Source of the DNA: Unio delphinus
Taxonomy: Eukaryota; Mollusca; Bivalvia; Unionida; Unionidae
Length of the DNA stretch: 64,000 nucleotides
Reading direction: 5' to 3'
Assembly: GCA_029339505.1 (NCBI GenBank)
Contig: JAQISU010000166.1
Coordinates: 4,082,501 to 4,146,500, forward strand
Part shown: in pieces, positions 12,363-22,289 of the stretch
Layout: each line of letters starts with the position of its first letter
Position numbering within the stretch: position 1 is the stretch's first letter
Notes under the pieces: generated by a model
Told to the model about the DNA's origin: nothing
What the model saw: the letters and a program-made list of their open reading frames with translations, nothing else
Database searches by the model: none
Made by a program: the position numbers and the translations under genes

Positions 12363-12510
12363 CTGACGTTTTATCAATCAACTACGGCAAAATCTCCAAA
12401 ATGAATTCCCCTTATCGATAATATTTTTTAAAAATATGTATTACCGATAAGGGGAATTTATGTTGTCAGAGATTTTGCCATACTTTATTGATAAAACGTC
12501 AGTCTCCTGT
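12363..12510. repeat. Small hairpin element nested in the palindrome's left arm
   Basis: GTCTGACGTTTTATCAATCA pairs with TGATAAAACGTCAG, GGCAAAATCTCC pairs with GAGATTTTGCC, and TTCCCCTTATCG pairs with CGATAAGGGGAA. This is a near-perfect foldback of about 148 bp. The right arm of the large palindrome lacks it, so it inserted after the palindrome formed. Confidence 0.8.
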
Positions 12511-13479
12511 GATTGAACAGAAACGACGTGGAATAATGTTTTCAATTAACTCATCTATATACGGTAATTTATCCTGAAATTAATGTTACTCTATGAAGAA
12601 AAATAAACTACACCATTATGAAGAGATATTTATTCACAGTTAATCACAGCACGATTATGAAGTGAGTTTTAAATCTGCCACCCACCCACCCTTTTGCCTT
12701 TTGTATTGATCCTTTTGTTATTATAGGTCCCTCGATAACTTGCACCTCACTTATAGTGCTGTCGATGTTTTTGGACCCCGATGTGCATGGGTTATTGAAA
12801 GAGTGGTATATACTGCAATTAATGATATGTTATGAAATTTCAGTCAATGAAAATGTCATTTACGCAGAGTGGCGGTAGCACACCTCTCCCTCGATAACCC
12901 ACACTCATCAGGGTCCAGAAACATCAACTGTTCTATAAATTAGGCACGAGTTATCGAGGGACCTATAAGTTTAAAAAAAAAAATTAAATGATCAAGAAAA
13001 AAGCCTATCTGGGATGGGGGTGGGTGGGCTGTTGCAGATTATAATGTTGAATACTCACTTTATACTCATGCTGTGATTTATTGTGAATAAGTATCTCTTC
13101 ATAACAGTGAGTAACATTAATTTTAGGATAAATTATTGTATATTGATGAGATAATTGAAAACATTCCACGTGGTTTCCATTCGCTTAGTATGTGTACCAC
13201 TTCACACATTGTGTACTATATCACTAAGTTTTGTGTTGAATTGGATAGACTCTAGTTATAGTGTTTGATCTAAATTAGATGTATTGGTTTAATACAAAAA
13301 ATCTACTCTCTTTTCAAGAAACGGTGTCGATCAATCGATAGATTTGATTGCGGTAGAAGTAAAATTATAAACAAGGGTTAATTGTTACCAACAAGAATTT
13401 AATGGGTCTACAAATTTAAAACAATATAAATTAGAACACTATAATAAAAAAAATGCCGGTTTTGATACACTTTAGCAAA

Positions 13480-14141
13480 ATCCTCTCTTTTAATTTGATT
13501 GTTTTAAAAAGTGCAACAAGTACTTTGGTTCTCACAGTAGTGCTCACAGGTTTCGATGTAATGGTTGATTTACTTTTTTTTTTTTTCATGTTTTCATAAC
13601 GTTTTGCACTTTATTTTTTGGACTTTCTGCTTGGTTGTGTATATGTATGCAGTGAAGAAAAGAAAAAAACATGTTGGTTATTGTTTGTGCGACGTTTGTA
13701 TACAGAATTACTTGAAGACAATCACAAAGACGACTTACTGGCTTTACTCATGGATCAGTAACCAGTAACATTTCCGATAATGTTTATTTTGGCATAACAC
13801 TTCACAAAACTGGTAAAATTTTTAATTTCGGAAGCTATGCCACGATCGTATTATATTCAATTTCAATCTAGTACCCTTTTTCAAAATGATAATAAACGTT
13901 TTACACTATTTCTTGTATTTAAAAAAGAAAAATACACATTTATATAATCAAAATTGCAGGGACCACACCACGATCGTATTAAATTCAACCTCATATGCGA
14001 TCTCTTCCCATAATAATAAACTTTTAACCCATAAGTGTTTTTTCATGTGCTAATGAATATACCAATTTTCAGGAGCCACTCCACATGCGCATTGTATCCG
14101 AATTCGCGTTGTAGCGGGGCGCATTATAGTGGGGTTGCACT
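13480..14141. mobile_element. pogo/mariner-type terminus with three ~120-bp subrepeats
   Basis: Reading leftwards from 14140, the end is CAGTGCAACCCCACTATAAT followed by GCGCCCCGCTACAACGCG, beside a TA dinucleotide. This matches the general form of pogo/Tigger termini. Inside are three diverged direct repeats starting near 13826, 13953 and 14066: A(A)TTTCGGAAGC, AATTGCAGGGACC and ATTTTCAGGAGCC, each followed by a CCAC-CGATCGTATTAAATTC-type stretch. The opposite end was not identified with confidence; a candidate lies near 8945. The small frame at 13565-13768 is not recognised. Confidence 0.5.
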
Positions 14142-14710
14142 GTACTTACCACACATTGGGAATTATACAACACATACAGTTAACTTACATTGTGAACTGG
14201 ACATGCACCAGTTACCACACTTTAGGAATTGGATGCATACCACAGAGTTATCATACACTGGGATTTAGACATGTACCACAGATAGTTATAACACAATGGG
14301 ATTTGTACACAACAGAAGAAATTGGGGAAAAAAAACTAAAAGAACCACTGACCCATGAGAATTTACTGGCAAGCTATCTCACATACCCCCATTGGCAGAA
14401 TCTGAGACTTGAACCCACATAGAGGTGAGATTGCAATGATCTGTAACATAGCACTTTAGACCACTCGGCCAGTAGGGCCCCTGGGAATTAAGGTAGATCA
14501 GGTATAGTTTTGACACATTGGTAATTAAGGTAGACTAGAGATAGTTATCACACATTGCGAATTAAGGTAGATTAGGTATAGTTTTGACACATTGGGAATT
14601 AAGGTAGATCAGGTATAGTTTTGACACATTGGGAATTAAGGTAGATCAGGTATAGTTTTGACACATTGGTAATTAAGGTAGACTAGAGATAGATATCACA
14701 CATTGGGAAA
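14142..14710. repeat. Minisatellite built on ACACATTGGGAATT, interrupted by a SINE
   Basis: Left of the SINE, irregular units carry CACATTGGGAATTATAC and related words. From about 14486 to 14710 the units become regular, near 37 bp: GAATTAAGGTAGATCAGG followed by TATAGTTTTGACACATTGG, with two variant units containing TAGAGATAG. Short frames here (14035-14422) arise from the repeat. Confidence 0.8.
14305..14483 (-). mobile_element. tRNA-derived SINE, minus strand, inside the minisatellite
   Basis: On the minus strand it begins GGGGCCCTACTGGCCGAGTG with a tRNA-Leu/Ser-like box A (GGCCGAGTGGTCTAA) and box B (GGGTTCAAGTC). It then follows the body shared with the copies at 32051, 35596, 60547 and 61659 (GTATGTGAGATAGCTTGCCA, TCATGGGTCAGTGGTTCTTT). 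The 3' part is lost. Confidence 0.85.
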
Positions 14711-14750
14711 TCCTATTTCTTCTGTGCAAGGTAAGCTTAAAATGCTTTAA

Positions 14751-16190
14751 CCCTTAAAGTGCTGCATTGTTTTGCAGTAAAAGGTCCCTCAGTGCTGAAT
14801 TGTTTCAGAGAAGAAAAGAAGAAAACTGCAGTCTTTAAATTGCATGTATTTCATTAAATATACACTATTGATAGACAACCCCTATATAAAAAATGATGGT
14901 ATGTGTCTATACTTTAAGATTAGCATCAAGACACATGTGTAGGTTTAACATATTTGCAGGTACAGATGTAAATACAGGTAAAATGACAAGTTACAATTGT
15001 ATTTCATCAGTATTTTTGTTTTTGATGGAAAAGTTCAAATATATCTACGAAATGTTGTATTCTTTAGTAGTCCAAACATGCACATGTTATGTCTGTTACA
15101 ATGTTATATATAAATTGTGAAAATCACAGGTAAAGGCAAGATGAAAGTTTTGCAAAAATCCACTCCATGAATGTCAGATGTATGTTTAAACCCACCAGTC
15201 AGCAATTAATGTTCATGAAAAACTATCACCTGTTATTTATTATAATATCATTAAACTGAGGTCCATATCTGGTGATTAAACTTCAGCAACTGCTTTATTT
15301 TTGTTCAGTCATTGGGCTGATTTTGTGAAGTCACCTTAATTGTTCTCATTGTCTGACAGATGTAAATTGCTTGGGATAGCTTGAAATATATCCCATACTG
15401 TTTTTTTTTTTTGCTGAAGTGTGCGGTTGATATCACATCATCAATAGCCCATTAGGAGTTGAGAACAGACATATGTACCAAACCCATTGTTTTAATCGAT
15501 GCGAAAACGTTTTAGATGCTCAGGTAAGACAGGCCGCCATTTCTTCATGCGACTTTTTTCGTTCAAGTCTGCCCCATGAACTCTCTGATCTGCATTACGA
15601 TTTGTTTGATCTACTATCAGATGAAATAGCTCGTCATCTAAGAAAAAGTCTTCAATAGTCCGTATGTTCATTTTTCACCATCTCGACATTTAATTTTGAA
15701 TTACCAGTTAATGGGGGTTGACAGGTGCGCCATTTTCTCACGTCAAGTGAGCATGTACATCCGACTCCAGTTCCACATAAATTTCTGGCTCAAAATCATT
15801 CATGTGTATTTCCATCAATACCTCGCTTGCTCCAATAATGTCATTTTTCTCAAATTATTCAAAATCACTATTAGCATCACTATCAGAAGCGAATATTTGT
15901 TGCAAGAAATCACCGTCGTATTCAGTGTCGGCCATTTTAGCTTTGCACACGTACCATGTGTTTAGAAGCGAGCATTTGTAAAATTACATCGTTAATAATA
16001 TGGTAAAGTACTGCAGAATGCTCGTTCCGGGCCTTTTTAAACCAATCAAATATAATTTTACAGGCATTTATGGCAAGATGAAGTTATAGAATGCGATGTG
16101 TTGCTCACCTCTAGCGCGACAATAGTCACGACACGCACTACGGGACCACAAACAACAGCGCGACTATAGTCGCGACAGGCACTTTAAGGG
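14751..16190 (-). mobile_element. Internally deleted piggyBac element, copy C, opposite orientation
   Basis: Flanked by TTAA at 14747-14750 and 16191-16194. In reverse complement it matches copy B along its length, including the palindrome doublet (here at 16095-16180), transposase debris (15473-15965) and the GCAGTAAAAGGTCCCTCAG end (14770 onward). It is near 1.44 kb, like copy B, and shares its internal deletion, so both descend from the same defective copy. The plus-strand open frames here are antisense artefacts. Confidence 0.92.
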
Positions 16191-16199
16191 TTAATTCTC

Positions 16200-17340
16200 A
16201 ATCACTGCAAGTATCACTGTGTCCAGGTTAGAACAGTTATGAATGAAAAGTTCTCCAGTTTAAAGAGCTTAGTTTGTTGATTTATGGTCTCAGTTTATCT
16301 CCAGAGTTACCATGACATTAGATGCCTCAGGCTCTTCCAGGTCAATTCATTTTTGTTGTTCACAAGAGTCCCCAGTAACAAATATCCAGTTGTATACTAA
16401 ATTTACAAGGGGCATTTTTCCTGGCCCTGGTTTGAGTGTTACAATTTGAAGATAACAGTATTTTTTTTTTTAAACTGCTATGAGCAACCACCTGTCATTT
16501 CCGACTACAATCATAATGCTCAGATCAATTTTATTATGTAAGCAACCACCAGCTGAGCATGACCATCGACCACGATATCTTCGCAAAATATGCATTTCAA
16601 CACTGCTATAAACTAGGGAATTGCAACAACAAAAAACTAGGATGAACACTACCGACATTTATTTAATTGCTGTCAAAATGATTGCTCTTACCGTTCTAAA
16701 TTTTAGAAAAAAATAGGCTGGCAAACCGATATTTGACGTTTTGTTAGCTATGCTTATATTGTTTATAGTTTTTGTAGTAAACCAGACTAAAGTATATGTA
16801 GATTATTTCCTTGTCTGGTTCCCTGCTTTGTATGCTCTCTGCATTTTTATCCACTATTCATTCACATATGGGTGAGCAACACTGGGAGCATAAAAAGCAG
16901 GGGACCACACTAATTATTACCTTACTTAGCCTGCTTCCTGGTCTCATTGTAGGACTTGGCATCCCAATCAAGGACTGTATCACGAGAACAGACACCACTG
17001 ACAATATGTAATCAATTGTTACAATGACTGCTTGATAAGCAACACTTGTTCCAATCAAAAACAAACATAAGAGAAATCTTTTAAAAAAAAGAAAAAGTAT
17101 TGTAACAGTGATAGATGCAACAGTCAGTAAACCTAGCTATTGTATGTCACGAATTGACACTGTACTGCCTAAGTTGACATAGCGGTTGTGTATATTGTTT
17201 TCCATTCGAGTTTATCCGTATTGCTGGGGGTGAAATTCATTATCTATAAAATCAGTAAGAGAGAATCGTTTACCAGATTCGATTGATAGTGTCCAAGACT
17301 TGTGCTGATTGTTGTTTTCACCTCGATATTATGTGATTAC
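16200..17340. other. No gene; fragmentary repeat at 16450-16540
   Basis: Around 16455-16535 a TAACAGT and CTGCTATGAG-CAACCACCTGTC stretch resembles segments near 4638 and 20000 and may be a small TA-flanked MITE. The overlapping frames at 16811-17011 (+) and 16858-17064 (-) mirror each other and match no family I know. Confidence 0.35.
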
Positions 17341-17348
17341 ATCCCAGT

Positions 17349-17424
17349 CACCACCATTAATACTGGCCGCCATGTATAGCCTATATTGTGCTGAAAAATG
17401 CCGTTAAATCATAAAAACAAACAA
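17349..17424 (+). mobile_element. 5'-truncated SINE with target duplication
   Basis: Only the SINE 3' end is present (CACCATTAATACTGGCCGCC, GTGCTGAAAAATG-CGTTAAA, then an A/C-rich tail). It is flanked by the direct repeat ACATCCCAGT at 17339-17348 and 17425-17434, as expected of a truncated LINE-mediated insertion. Confidence 0.88.
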
Positions 17425-17874
17425 ACATCCCAGTTACAAAGCTGTCAATTTAAGTTGGTACAGCTGGGTTACACTCATTGCTTATAGAGTTAATCCATGT
17501 ATGTCATCATCTTTGAATGAAGCCATTGACTTTTGTCTCCGAGTAAATGGTTCTGTTTAAGGATAAGATAATTGTTTCTTTTTATTTCATAATATTCTTA
17601 GAAATGCAATGCACATGTATATATTTTTATATTTTCCCACAGTCCAAATCAAAACTGTCTTGACATTCATTATTACAATTGAGCATTAATAATATTAACA
17701 CCTAGAACCTTAATAACAATGGACGAACCTTCATCTAAAGAGACATTTTAAGGCTGGAGAAAATATTTATTGTAACTGAAAGAAGTGAAAAAATGGTTTA
17801 AACCTATGTAAAACAAATTGAGGTTGTTACGAAGAAAAATGTTTAATTGAGAAACGATTTCATGTGCTAAAATG

Positions 17875-17998
17875 TGCTATCTTCAAATGTAAATGTGATT
17901 TTATGTTTAATGATAGAAGTACATGTATATCTGTATTGCTATCTTCAAATGTAAATGTGATTTTATGTTTAATGATAGAAGTACATGTATATCTGTAT
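17875..17998. repeat. Tandem duplication, 62-bp unit, two copies
   Basis: GCTATCTTCAAATGTAAATG through ATATCTGTATT occurs twice in succession without visible differences, so the duplication is recent. Confidence 0.9.
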
Positions 17999-18137
17999 TG
18001 CTATATAATTTTCTTTTCACATTAATGCATACAGTATTTCAACAAGAACGATTAATAAAGAATAGAATATATGTACAGTGATTGTGGGTTTTTTTTCTTG
18101 AAATTGTTCTAAAACTGGACCTTGGAAACTGGTCTTT

Positions 18138-18186
<49 letters not shown>

Positions 18187-18290
18187 CTTTATTTAAAGAG
18201 GGTGACACAATTAGTTGCATGGAACTATAATCCTCCTTGTGGCCTTCCAATATATGCATATTTACATACAGAGTACATGTGCATAGTTGC

Positions 18291-18345
<55 letters not shown>

Positions 18346-20070
18346 TAAAGCATTGATAATAAGCTACATGTATATATGAACATAATAAACAGAAAGTTTT
18401 GTAAAACATGATCAAGCTAGGTACATTGTGTATATACAGTATAAAAATTGTGAGACGACAAAATGGAAGGTTTGAGAATATTATGCTTTAAGTTGTAATG
18501 TATTTGTCAAATCAAACAGGTTCCACTTTTCATCCATTGAATTAGATGATAATTAAATGTATTATATTTGTACTTTCTCTAATTGTACTTTCTCTAATTT
18601 CCTTTGGGATTCGATTCCAAATTGGTGACCCCGAATATTTAAAACTTTTCTTTAAGAGTATTTTTATTTGGTTTTGGAATGCAGAGGTGGTTAGCTGAAA
18701 TTGATTTTAAATTGGGAGTGTTGCCTTGTTTTCTAGCATCAAATAGTTCTTTGAGATATGATGGGGCCATATTGTTTGAAACTTTGTGCACAAGTCTAGC
18801 CTTTATCAAAAATATTCGTTCACTTACTGTTAACATTTTAATATTATTCATTGCATTTTGGATGTTTTTAGTAGTGCATAACCGATTAGCATTTTTCTAC
18901 TGATTTCCAATTCTGGATTTTGGGCATGAAATTTTTCCGATTCCGGATACAATTCAATTAATCGAAAATGCTAAATCCGTATTTTTTTTCTAAAAAATTT
19001 CATCCTCTGTTTCCGGGTTTCTGGTATCTGGTTTTGCCATGTAAAGCATGTTACTTAGTACTTTACCATATCCGGCTTTATTTCCGGTTTTCACCCGCCA
19101 GTTCAAATAGATTGTCTCACAGCGTGGCTGTGTTGACCATATTGGACTTTTCTGACTTCTTATTTAACTTTATTAATGCACTATCGAATGACACGCAGTG
19201 TTAGACACGGTGCTATAGAAATTCAACTTTATTATTTTTATTATCCGAATTGGCCGTTCCTGCTTTGTCCGACTCCGATTATTCGGAAGTTCATACTATC
19301 CGGTGGAATCAGATTTCCGGATCAAAAGTTGGTTATGCCCTAGTTTTCAGCATTATCTAGGATGAGTTTGCAAGCTCTTTTTTGCAAGTGGAATAATTTG
19401 CAAATATTCTTGTCGGAAGTGTTTCCCCAGATAACATTACAGTAGTCTAGGTGTGGTTGTATATAGCTTTTATAATATTATTACCTATGTTTAGTTGATA
19501 GATATGGCCTAATCTTGCATAATAACCAAAGACATGAATTAACTTTATGACATATGACTTGAATATGTTCATTCCATTGCAAATTGTTGTCAACCATTAC
19601 CCCAAGGATTTTGTCATGGGTTACCATTTGTAGACCAATTTCATTCAACTTGAGATTCAAATTGTTATTTTCCAATTTTGCTCTTTTTTGTTGGGTAGTA
19701 ATCATTAATACTTTAGTCTTGCCCGTGTTTACTTTCATGCCATTTTCCTTACACCAGGAATCTATTCTAAGTAAGGCTGTCTGAAGGGAGACCTCTAGGT
19801 CTGATTTTAGTTGTTTGAAACCTGATAAGAGTGGTGTCATCTGCATATAAGTCGGTAGATGAAATAAAGTTGCCTATTTTCAGTGGTAGATCATTGATGA
19901 AAATGAGAAAGAGGAGTGGGCCAAGGATTCATCCTTGTGGTACTCCACATGTAATTGGTTCTTTAGAAAAACTGCTATTTATTTTGTTCAAATCTGCTAT
20001 GAGAGACCACCTGTCTTGAGAAACAGCATTTTGTTGGCAGAAGGTTTTCTCTCATAACAGGTTTTACTGT
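18138..20070 (-). mobile_element. Decayed L2/CR1-like LINE on the minus strand, interrupted by a hAT MITE
   Basis: Reading on the minus strand from 20000: a palm-domain segment (GPLLFLIFINDLPLK), then LYADDT with the catalytic Asp pair, then LQTALLRIDSWCKENGMKVN and KILGVMVDNNLQWNEHIQ (19481-19846). Next comes PHLDYCNVIWG (about 19430), the MITE, and then the C-terminus ERIFLIKARLVHKVSNNMAP, YLKELFDARK (18639-18851). The 3' UTR contains one (AAT)n block at 18292-18343 and ends near CTTTAAATAAAGTCATT plus a terminal (AAT)n at 18140-18184. Stops and frameshifts make it a relic. The 132-residue frame at 18017-18415 is created by the (AAT)n tracts. Confidence 0.88.
18872..19342. mobile_element. 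hAT-type MITE inserted in the LINE
   Basis: Ends TAGTGCATAACCGATT and (reverse complement of the right end) TAGGGCATAACCAAC are inverted repeats. Subterminal TCCGGAT/GATTCCGG motifs repeat inside. The flanks GTTTTTAG (18864-18871) and GTTTTCAG (19343-19350) are an 8-bp duplication with one mismatch. The element is 471 bp and encodes nothing recognisable. Confidence 0.85.
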
Positions 20071-20112
20071 AATTATAGAGCCTTAGATCTTGATTTTGTT
20101 TCCCACCTTTCG

Positions 20113-20285
20113 ACATTACGTTGGCCTAGTTGTTAGAACGTATGCATCACATGCGGGAATGTAATGGGTTTGAACCCTGGTTGAGACCGCAGTGCTAGAC
20201 ATTACTGTCAACTGCCACACTGTAGACATTGTAGCGATAGGACTGAAAAATTGTTAAATCTACATTAAAAATCCAAACAAAGACA
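20113..20285 (+). mobile_element. Second tRNA-like SINE family
   Basis: The head resembles a tRNA, with box A-like GTTGGCCTAGTTGTTAGAAC and box B-like GGGTTTGAACCC. The body ends GACTGAAAAATTGTTAAATC and is followed by an A-rich tail. It differs from the main SINE family in the head but shares the GAAAAAT-GTTAAA motif near the 3' end. Confidence 0.6.
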
Positions 20286-20289
20286 CACA

Positions 20290-22169
20290 TAAGAGTTCCC
20301 ACTATTGCCAAATCACCTTCAATAGTGTAAAATCTGGCTTGTCATTAAGATGAAGCTTCGAAGGAACTTAATGACAGGTTATTCTCAAGTATTTTTTTTT
20401 TCTGTTGTAATGCCCTCTGCTTTTTTTCATGTGAGACTTCTCTGTGTTGTGTGTGTGATTTTTAAAACATTTTTAAAATAACCCCATTGAATAACCTTGA
20501 AAACTTTTGAACTTCATGAAAGTTTGTTTTAGTCGTACAATTGTATGAAACCTTGATAATCTTAATTTTTTCCCAAATTAATGTGTTCTTATTTATATGC
20601 TTTCCCTAGAACACAAATAAAACTGGACAAGTCCCCCACAAATGAGTTTCTGGTTGGCTGTCACCAGAACAGCTTTTGTTGTTGACCTCAAACAGTACAT
20701 TAGGCAAAAAGAATGCGTCCTGTTGGCCTACTGTTCTTTTCTCTCGTGATGACCCTAGCTCTCCCAACCCCCATTATAATAAAAAAAAATTGAAATTGGT
20801 ATGTGCATCAAATTAAGCTGGTTTTACACAATACTTCAAGCACTTAGTACATTATTTATAATAAGAAAATGGCATAGGCACATGCTAATTCAAGCCCATC
20901 GCCCCTTTTTAGTGTTGGCCTCTGCTGTCATATTTTGATCACATCCTTCACCTTCCTTTTCCATATACATGTATATTGGTTTGATTGGTGGCCATAGTGT
21001 CACATATTGTTATAATTTCATGTATGACCAATGACTTGTCACTGATGTGTTCCTTAATCCTGGTTTCTAACTCTGCCTGATTAATCTTTTTCAAAATGGT
21101 TACATTTGCAATTGCACATTCTTTTCCACATTTTCCATGGGGTTTTTTTTGTGCCATGTTGTCCTAAGTAGTTATATCATTTGTGTTATATGTTGATCCC
21201 CTGTTGAATTGTCCAAATCCGTGAAGCAATATTTTCAGTTTTGCCCATCATTTTTGTCATTTTATAATTTGCTAGGGGCTTTCATTAGGGCCTGGAATGA
21301 ATGGACCCAGTCCCAGTGAGAAAGATTGAAAATTCTTGCTGAATTCCATACTTTGGATTGAATTAACTTCATTTGGTCCTTTTCATTACCAATGTGATGG
21401 ATCCTTGACACTTCAGTTCTGATGATTGAATCGATGGTACAAATTATGAAACAAGTTATTGTAGATGTATGTAAAATATAATGCTGTTTTTTACTGGTAT
21501 CAAATTTATCATTTATTGCAATGAAAATTGTTTGCTTTCTTAAAAAGGACTGGAGTCATAGATAGCCAATTCATGTATTGAATCTTTTTGGTTGGATTTA
21601 TAGTTAGGCCAGCAAATCAGTCCTGATATATATGATAAGTATGATGTCAAAAAGAGATTGATGAGATCATTTTAATATTCACATTTTAATGCATTTTGGA
21701 TTTAAATAATATAGAACATTAGAAATCAGTATATTGTGTGTGCCTTGTAAATTTTAGGAATGAAAGTAATACTTGCAATAAACCGTTTGTTTGTGTCTCT
21801 TTTTAACTGCATGCAGGAATAGTCTGCTCTCATGGGATTTGCTATGGAGATTTTACTGTTGGGACATTTTTCATGCATGTATTTTCCCCTTGTGATGCAG
21901 TTGTAGTTCATGGTATTTTCTGCATGCAGGGCCCTGACTTCATTGTTAATAAGAATTTGCAAATGTTGAATTATTTAGCAGGGTAAAATTTGCAGGTTAC
22001 ATAAAATACAATTGTTAATGTTAAATTTCAGCCCAATAGTAGAGGCGTGACCCTTCCCAATTTTCTTTTGAATTGTTGGCACTGAATTTGTTTGTAATAA
22101 TATTACCTTAAATTTTATTGTCACATCTTATGATGAAAAAAAACCCCGCAACTTTATTATTGTGTACAG
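20290..22169 (+). other. No recognised gene; sequence upstream of the RYBP zinc-finger exon
   Basis: AT-rich, presumably the first intron of the RYBP orthologue. The 69-residue minus-strand frame at 20948-21157 has ordinary amino-acid composition but no family resemblance. I searched this and the upstream DNA by eye for the expected first exon (Met, a Lys-rich stretch, then a GT donor in the right phase) without success. Confidence 0.4.
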
Positions 22170-22289
22170 ATCGAAGCGGCAGAAGATTGCAGAAGAAGGA
22201 TGCTGGGATTGCAGTGTGTGTACATACAAGAATTCTCCTGAGGCATACAAGTGTGAAATGTGTGATGTCAGAAAGGGCACATCAACGAG
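22170..22289 (+). CDS. RYBP: RYBP/YAF2 orthologue, exon encoding the RanBP2-type zinc finger
   Basis: RYBP and YAF2 are subunits of non-canonical PRC1, the nuclear complex that monoubiquitinates histone H2A; their N-terminal zinc finger recognises ubiquitinated H2A. The exon starts after a TGTACAG acceptor and reads [10 protein letters not shown] followed by [17 protein letters not shown] and [11 protein letters not shown]. The four zinc-binding cysteines lie in the C-x2-C-x10-C-x2-C spacing of RanBP2 fingers, and the DVRKGTSTR tail is diagnostic of RYBP/YAF2. It ends at ACGAG before a GTCAGT donor, leaving two bases of an Arg codon that the exon at 37471 completes. The first base completes a codon begun in an upstream exon, expected to encode only about ten residues (known from the vertebrate genes), which I could not find. 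The long open frames overlapping here on both strands are out of frame with the finger. Identity is near certain; RYBP versus YAF2 cannot be decided because invertebrates normally have one common orthologue. Confidence 0.95.

Larger units (their letters stand above)
9210..13475. repeat. Giant foldback palindrome, left arm interrupted by two piggyBac copies
   Basis: Left arm: about 9210-9362 continuing at 12246-12810. Right arm: about 12880-13475. The arms are imperfect reverse complements centred near 12843. Paired blocks include GATCGACATTGTTTCTCGAA (9328) with its complement near 13325, CCAATTTGGATCAAAC (12254) with GTTTGATCTAAATTAGA (13262), GTCCCTCGATAACTTGCAC (12728) with GAGTTATCGAGGGAC (12949), and ACCCACCCACCC (12682) with GGGGGTGGGTGGGC (13016). 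The inner arms start with a Tigger-like CCCTCGATAAC terminus. A second hairpin (12363-12510) sits inside the left arm only. Confidence 0.85.

Noticed and set aside
16811..17064. Membrane-protein-like frames on both strands
   Set aside because: The two frames mirror each other, no family was recognised, and the hydrophobicity follows from AT-rich composition. A translated search would settle it.
18017..18415. 132-residue minus-strand frame with poly-Ile tracts
   Set aside because: Generated by two (AAT)n tracts in a LINE 3' end.
20948..21157. 69-residue minus-strand frame (starts MAQKKPHGKCGKEC)
   Set aside because: Reasonable composition but no recognisable domain, no neighbouring exon and stops immediately outside.
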